This document shows, in pieces, positions 48,801 to 51,815 of a stretch of DNA of 51,815 nucleotides. Location of the stretch: assembly GCF_001469165.1 (NCBI RefSeq), contig NZ_JABX01000043.1, positions 1-51,815 of the forward strand, written 5' to 3'. The DNA is from Thiohalocapsa sp. ML1 (GTDB lineage Bacteria; Pseudomonadota; Gammaproteobacteria; Chromatiales; Chromatiaceae). The notes beneath the pieces are model-generated. The model made no database searches, was not told the origin of the DNA, and worked only from the letters and a program-made list of their open reading frames with translations. How positions within the stretch are numbered: position 1 is the first letter of the stretch; each line of letters starts with the position of its first letter. A program made the translations under genes and the position numbers.

Positions 48801-49282
48801 GGCACGTGCTCGGCGAAGAGGTCACCGCGCAGGGCACCTCGCGCTTCGTCGACAGCTCCGTCGAGCGCATGCAGGTCAAGGTGGACGGCATGCTCGGCGA
48901 GCGTCACGCGCTCACCTGCAACGGGCGGCGCGTGCCGCTGCGGCCCACCGGGCGGCGCGGCGAATACGTCGCCGGCATCCGCTTCAAGGCCTGGGCGCCG
49001 CCGTCGGGCCTGCACCCCACCATCCCGCGCCACAACCCGCTCACGTTCGACCTGGTGGACCTCTGGAACCGCGCCAGCCTCGGCGGCTGCACCTACTACG
49101 TCGATCACCCCGGCGGCCGGGCCGAAGAGCGCTTCCCGGTCAACAGCTACGAGGCCGAGAGCCGGCGCATCGCCCGCTTCCGCGTCCTCGGCCACACCCC
49201 CGGCGACATCGACCCGCCGGCGGAAGAGCCGGCCGGAGAGCATCCGTATACGCTGGATTTGCGGTGGACGCCTGGCTGTTAG
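45866..49282 (+). CDS. Transglutaminase-like/DUF2126 protein
   Basis: A 1138-residue protein with an N-terminal bacterial transglutaminase part (starts MSILVALNHKTEYRFDRSVNLGPH) whose Cys-His-Asp triad lies in RGSCRDTGW (C near 179), LHAWAEVY (H near 228) and GLDPTSG (D near 244). From about residue 310 on is the DUF2126 domain, with TMGGEPTFVSIDDMEGAEWN and GTGGGNHVTLGGPT. Relatives are encoded beside alpha-E (DUF403) and circularly permuted ATP-grasp (DUF404/407) genes and may make or modify a peptide; those partners are not in this window. Function is unsettled. Confidence 0.9.
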   Translation: MSILVALNHKTEYRFDRSVNLGPHTVRLRPAAHCRTPIRSYSLRIEPEQHFINWQQDPFGNYLARLVFPEPARMLSVEVDVIAEMVTINPFDFFIDEYAFNWPFKYDHQLTKELGPYLEVKENGALLKKWLSGVDRTSRETVYFLVDLNKRLNEDIGYVIRMEPGVQTCEETLKLGRGSCRDTGWLLVQILRHLGLAARFVSGYLVQLTPDVKALDGPSGPERDFTDLHAWAEVYVPGAGWIGLDPTSGLFAGEGHIPLACTPDPISAAPITGATDKCDVTFYFHNRVKRIHEDPRVTKPYTDEQWAAIEGLGHQIDAELTENDVRLTMGGEPTFVSIDDMEGAEWNIAALGPTKKLLAEDLLLRLRRRFAPGGMLHIGQGKWYPGEQLPRWALSCYWRKDGEPIWTDEALFGNEHESDGLEPPDAERFIRTLATKLSVKPEHAEPAHEDVFYYLWKEARLPVNVNPLDSKLKDPVERARVARIFSQGLDHTVGYALPLRWAGLPTREQGGGWVSGKWTLRDGNLFLIPGDSPMGFRLPLDALPYVPEAELDTHPERDPFEPVPPLAARYDAKGDEIARRYGRITEPDQPREPFQEQGPRPDQTARRYGRAALAEDHRQPLSEQLTLPDDYPPQLVRTALCIEVREGRLYCFMPPLTHIEHWLDLVHSLEDTAADTGLKIIVEGYEPPRDHRINKLAVTPDPGVIEVNVHPAYSWDELVRDTEILYEEARLTRLGTEKFMLDGRHTGTGGGNHVTLGGPTPADSPLLRRPDLVQSLISFWQHHPSLSYLFSGTFIGPTSQAPRVDEARDDSLYELAIAFQQMPQGSVPQPWIVDRVLRNLLVDVTGNTHRTEFCIDKLYSPDSASGRQGLVEFRAFEMPPHARMSLAQILLLRTLVARFWKEPYRRAPVRWGTELHDRFLLPHFARQDFQDVICDLQRAGYPFDSAWFDPFFEFRFPHYGDMIAANGVRMELRGAIEPWHVLGEEVTAQGTSRFVDSSVERMQVKVDGMLGERHALTCNGRRVPLRPTGRRGEYVAGIRFKAWAPPSGLHPTIPRHNPLTFDLVDLWNRASLGGCTYYVDHPGGRAEERFPVNSYEAESRRIARFRVLGHTPGDIDPPAEEPAGEHPYTLDLRWTPGC

Positions 49283-49285
49283 GAG

Positions 49286-49318
49286 AGGGGCTAGGTGCTG
49301 GGGGCTAGGGGCTAGGGT
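49286..49318. repeat. Heptamer array after the DUF2126 gene
   Basis: Degenerate GGGGCTA-family copies begin 4 bp after the stop codon, repeating the arrangement seen after ureC. Confidence 0.8.
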
Positions 49319-49352
49319 GCCGCACCCCCAGGCCCGCACGCGGCGGCGGGAC

Positions 49353-49405
49353 CGGGAGCGCCGGCGTCTTTGCCGGCAACTGGGACGGCCGGCGTCTCGC
49401 CGGCC
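49353..49405. repeat. Two REP-like hairpins
   Basis: GCCGGC/GCCGGC arms (49360-49377) and GGCCGGCG/CGCCGGCC arms (49387-49405) form two neighbouring hairpins with the shared core CCGGCGTCT. Confidence 0.65.
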
Positions 49406-49479
49406 GGTCAGTATCTCGGCACGGTTCTCTCGTCTTCGCCCCCGGTTGCGGTTACAGTCCTACCAGGTGGAGGCGACAA

Positions 49480-49875
49480 CTAGCCTGACACAGGGGGCAG
49501 GAAGCGGTTCAGATACACCGCCGTGAACGGCGAGTCGCCGCCGGCGATGCCGCGCGGCAGGCCAGGGTCGTCCTTTTCGTGCAGAAAGATCAGGATGCCG
49601 CGAACATCGGTGTCCGGGTGCTCCTCGCCGAGCAGGCCGACCTTGGTGAGCAGGTTGTACCAGGCCCGCTGCACCCGCTGGGCCTGAAACTCGACGACAT
49701 GGGTGGGCGCGTCTCCTGCCTGCGGCTCGAAGACGCCGTCGGCGCGGCGTTCCAGGGCCTTGAATGTGACGGAGTGGAATCGATACGGCCCCCGGAGCCG
49801 CAGGCCGCCGGTCAGAACCCGGAACGCCTCGGCGCCGGTGGAGAGCAGCGTGTAGATGGGCTCGTCGGTCTTCAT
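49480..49875 (-). pseudogene. Truncated DUF2887 (Rpn/PD-(D/E)XK-like) copy
   Basis: The first ~127 residues are nearly identical to the N-terminal part of the full-length gene at 49909-50802 (MKTDEPIYTLLSTGAEAFRVL ... FLP), after which the sequence breaks into a short unrelated end (PVSG). The 398-bp identity (49496-49893 against 50423-50820) shows recent partial duplication. The fragment keeps the presumed nuclease core (VVEFQAQR) but lacks the C-terminal half, so it is probably non-functional. Confidence 0.85.
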
Positions 49876-49908
49876 GCCGTCGACTATCCGCCCGGCCGGG
49901 GCGCGATC

Positions 49909-50802
49909 TCAGCCCTGGGGCTGATCCGCCGGGCCGATCAGGCCGACGATACCGTCGGCGTCGAAGATGCCGTCGAGCCAGGCGTCGAGCTGCTCGGTCG
50001 AGGCGGCACCGATGCGTTGCTCGGCCCAGTCCGGCACGGCGCCGAAGCGTCGGCGCAGTTGGCGCAGCAGGGCCTTGGCCTTGCCCTGCACCTCGCCTAG
50101 GGCTTCGCCTTCGGCTTTGCCCTTTTTCTCGCCCTCGGCTTTGCCTCGACTGAAGATGTCTCGGTACGCGCGGGTCTCTTCCAATGGGGTCAGATGGGTA
50201 ATCATCTTCAGGATCTCCTCCGCGGTGAGAGCGGTAAAGCGTTCGAACAGCCAGAATTGCAGCACCTCCGCGAGCCGGTCGCGGACCGGCTCGGGGATGG
50301 GGGCGGACTGGATCGCCTGCCAGAGCCGGGGCGCTTGGGCCTTGAGCACCTCGTCGCGCTCGATCACCAGCGGCGCCAGGACGGCGACAAAGGGGTTGTC
50401 GGGCTCCTGTTCCAGCAGCGCCGGCAGGAAGCGGTTCAGATACACCGCCGTGAACGGCGAGTCGCCGCCGGCGATGCCGCGCGGCAGGCCAGGGTCGTCC
50501 TTTTCGTGCAGAAAGATCAGGATGCCGCGGACATCGGTGTCCGGGTGCTCCTCGCCGAGCAGGCCGACCTTGGTGAGCAGGTTGTACCAGGCCCGCTGCA
50601 CCCGCTGGGCCTGAAACTCGACGACATGGGTGGGCGCGCCTGCGGTCTGCGGCTCGAAGACGCCGTCGGCGCGGCGTTCCAGGGCCTTGAATGTGACGGA
50701 GTGGAATCGATACGGCCCCCTCAGCCGCAGGCCGCCGGTCAGAACCCGGAATGCCTCGGCGCCGGTGGAGAGCAGCGTGTAGATGGGCTCGTCGGTCTTC
50801 AT
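49909..50802 (-). CDS. DUF2887 family protein (Rpn-like, PD-(D/E)XK nuclease fold)
   Basis: A 297-residue protein of the Rpn/transposase_31-related DUF2887 group. The N-terminal domain has THVVEFQAQRVQRAWYNLLTKVGLL, whose E-x-Q resembles the PD-(D/E)XK active site, and DVRGILIFLHEKDDPGL. A Lys/Gly/Glu-rich repeat (GKAEGEKKGKAEGE) near 212-232 links to a C-terminal DUF4351-like helical end. Such genes are multi-copy and associated with recombination. Starts at the ATG 50802; a longer frame to 51375 runs through repeats and is not used. Confidence 0.85.
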   Translation of the reverse strand: MKTDEPIYTLLSTGAEAFRVLTGGLRLRGPYRFHSVTFKALERRADGVFEPQTAGAPTHVVEFQAQRVQRAWYNLLTKVGLLGEEHPDTDVRGILIFLHEKDDPGLPRGIAGGDSPFTAVYLNRFLPALLEQEPDNPFVAVLAPLVIERDEVLKAQAPRLWQAIQSAPIPEPVRDRLAEVLQFWLFERFTALTAEEILKMITHLTPLEETRAYRDIFSRGKAEGEKKGKAEGEALGEVQGKAKALLRQLRRRFGAVPDWAEQRIGAASTEQLDAWLDGIFDADGIVGLIGPADQPQG

Positions 50803-50857
50803 GCCGTCGATTATCCGCCCAAGGGCGGGTTGGCCGGTAGGGGCGTTTGGCCGGTAC

Positions 50858-50923
50858 GGTGGATAAGCGCAGCGCATCCACCGCTGCGGGCTGATTGATG
50901 GGTTTCGCTTTGCTCTACCCATC
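50858..50923. repeat. Two widespread intergenic palindromes
   Basis: GGTGGAT/ATCCACC arms (50858-50882) around AAGCGCAGCGC, and GATGGGT/ACCCATC arms (50897-50923) around TTCGCTTTGCTCT. Both match repeat types common between genes of many beta- and gammaproteobacteria; translations through them give spurious proteins with GWVEQSETH. Confidence 0.75.
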
Positions 50924-50942
50924 CTACGGCACTCGGATGATC

Positions 50943-51078
50943 GCGACGACGCTCCGGCGTCGTCGCGCATCCCCGGGCGCTCCAGCGCCCCGTGGCGACG
51001 CCGGGTCGCTCGGTTGCTGCCGCGATCACGCGCCGCTGGAGCGGCGCTCGATGCGTCACGGCGCTGGAGCGCCGTGAC
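50943..51078. repeat. Array of four REP-like palindromes
   Basis: Four hairpins in a row: 50943-50966 (10-bp stem), 50975-50990 (7-bp stem), 51031-51046 (7-bp stem) and 51055-51078 (11-bp stem). The last three share a GCT-CC-AGC or GCT-GG-AGC core. They lie just before the group II intron end. Confidence 0.8.
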
Positions 51079-51114
51079 GATCAGTGGGCGGCGGTGACGA
51101 TCAGCGTGGGGCTG

Positions 51115-51183
51115 ATAGGGGTAGGGAAGGCTTGCGCTTCCCCTCCCTCCGAACCGTACGTGCGGTTCTCCCGCATACGGCTC
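51115..51183 (-). mobile_element. 3' end of a group II intron (domains V and VI)
   Basis: On the minus strand, 51183-51151 reads GAGCCGTATGCGGG ... CGTACGGTTC, the 33-nt domain V signature of bacterial group II introns. It is followed by a domain VI-like hairpin (GGGAAG-CGCAAG-CTTCCC type) and an end CCCTAT near 51115, fitting the 3'-AY rule. No intron-encoded reverse transcriptase is visible upstream (51184-51400), so this looks like a truncated remnant. It was inserted at a GTGACGATCAG direct repeat (51074 and 51094). Confidence 0.8.
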
Positions 51184-51399
51184 TCCAGTCGGTTGGGTCT
51201 TCAACGAGATCGGCTCGCATACGCATGGGCTGTCGTCAGGGAGAACAGCCGGTGGTCCGCGAAGAAGGCATTTGGCCATCGTTGATGATCTTCGTGGGAG
51301 TGTCCGTGTCGCCCGTCCAACTTGTGCTGCCGCCTGAGAAGTGCGCGCAAGGGCCTTGATCATAACTCCGTCCACCCCCCGGTCATGCGGCCAGCGGAG
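51184..51399. other. Sequence upstream of the intron remnant
   Basis: About 215 bp between the intron domain V and the transposase fragment. It may be intron domain IV remains; I see no reverse-transcriptase motif. No other gene is recognised. Confidence 0.4.
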
Positions 51400-51815
51400 T
51401 CAGGTAGGGCACCTTTGGCGTCGGCGGTCGGCGGTCGGCGGTCGTCGTCGGCGCGGGCGCGGCGGCAGCGGCATGCGCGCGATGAGCTGCTCGAACAGCG
51501 GCGGCGGCGCGCGACCGAAGAAGCGCTCGGCGGCGGTGGTGCCGTCGGGGCGGTGGATGTGGAAGTTGTGCACGGCGGTGAGCGCGGCGAGCTTGCGATC
51601 GCTGAGGCGATGACGGCCGTGGTGATGGAGCGAGAGCTGGCCGTTGCGGCCCTCCACCGCGGAGCTGGAGCGCTGAAACAGGTCGGCGCAATCGCCGGCG
51701 ACCTGCTCGATAGATGCGCGCGTGTCGGTGTCGAGCGCCGGGATCAGTTGTCCGAGGACGGCCGGTTCGATGTCCGGCGCCAAGTTCAGTGCCTCAATGC
51801 GCTGCTGCACGGTGG
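51400..51815 (-). CDS. Partial transposase-like protein (DUF6399 type)
   Basis: A C-terminal piece of at least 136 residues running off the right edge. It shows RSSSAVEGRNGQLSLHHHGRHRLSDRKLAALTAVHNFHIHRPDGTTAAERFFG, the DUF6399/transposase C-terminal pattern (SSAVEGRNG). The extreme 3' end is in a GGCGGTC tandem repeat (about 51418-51446). An in-frame GTG at 51810 is unlikely to be the true start. The gene is probably complete only outside this window, and may itself be broken by the intron neighbourhood. Confidence 0.7.
   Translation of the reverse strand, partial: TVQQRIEALNLAPDIEPAVLGQLIPALDTDTRASIEQVAGDCADLFQRSSSAVEGRNGQLSLHHHGRHRLSDRKLAALTAVHNFHIHRPDGTTAAERFFGRAPPPLFEQLIARMPLPPRPRRRRPPTADRRRQRCPT

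Noticed and set aside
49909-51375. 488-codon extension of the DUF2887 gene
   Set aside because: The extra ~190 N-terminal codons run through REP palindromes and the intron end; the duplicate copy supports the start at 50802.

Overview
The window is about 52 kb of high-GC, gene-dense DNA from a gammaproteobacterium. The intact rimP-nusA-infB-rbfA-truB-rpsO-pnp cluster, zapE, prmB, an LplT-Aas-type fusion, a sulfide:quinone oxidoreductase-like flavoprotein and a NO-sensor-like FIST/histidine-kinase pair point to a Chromatiales-like (purple or chemolithotrophic sulfur) bacterium. That placement is inference from gene content and repeat style, not a measured phylogeny.

Layout. (1) 1-7.2 kb: a urease operon (ureB, ureC, ureE, ureF, ureG, with yidD overlapping ureG), interrupted between ureC and ureE by three start/stop-overlapping genes: a PtuA-like ATPase, a PtuB-like HNH nuclease and a minimal nucleotidyltransferase. 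This Septu-like block is the most interesting feature of the window. (2) 7.2-13 kb: an AI-2E family membrane protein converging on a HIRAN protein, then a FIST protein and a hybrid histidine kinase. (3) 13-20.9 kb: small secreted and membrane proteins, the SQR-like protein, an L,D-transpeptidase, a SlyD-like/methyltransferase fusion, a secreted protein with two kinds of internal repeat, agmatine deiminase, a TerB-like protein and a SprT-like protein. (4) 20.9-30.2 kb: the transcription/translation cluster rimP to pnp, preceded by a leader with a terminator-like hairpin. (5) 30.8-32.5 kb: an unrecognised pair, a small membrane protein and a P-loop ATPase. (6) 32.8-36.9 kb: prmB, hemN and an acyl-CoA synthetase. 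(7) 37-40.8 kb: a Trm112-like protein, a long non-coding stretch ending in a strong terminator, an RRM RNA-binding protein, zapE and a lipoprotein. (8) 40.8-49.3 kb: the three-domain acyltransferase/acyl-ACP synthetase, a hemerythrin, a small membrane protein and a transglutaminase/DUF2126 protein. (9) 49.3-51.8 kb: a mobile and repeat-rich end with a DUF2887 gene and its truncated duplicate, arrays of REP-like palindromes, the 3' end of a group II intron and a partial transposase.

Intergenic DNA carries several repeat families. The most striking is a period-7 repeat (GGGGCTA, with GGGCCGA/GGGCCAA variants) that recurs at ten or more gene boundaries, often as inverted pairs, and is rich in the normally rare CTAG. 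TCGAT-type short repeats, 29-bp palindromic tandem units and REP-like hairpins are also present. I saw no tRNA, rRNA or CRISPR array, but I could not run covariance-model searches.
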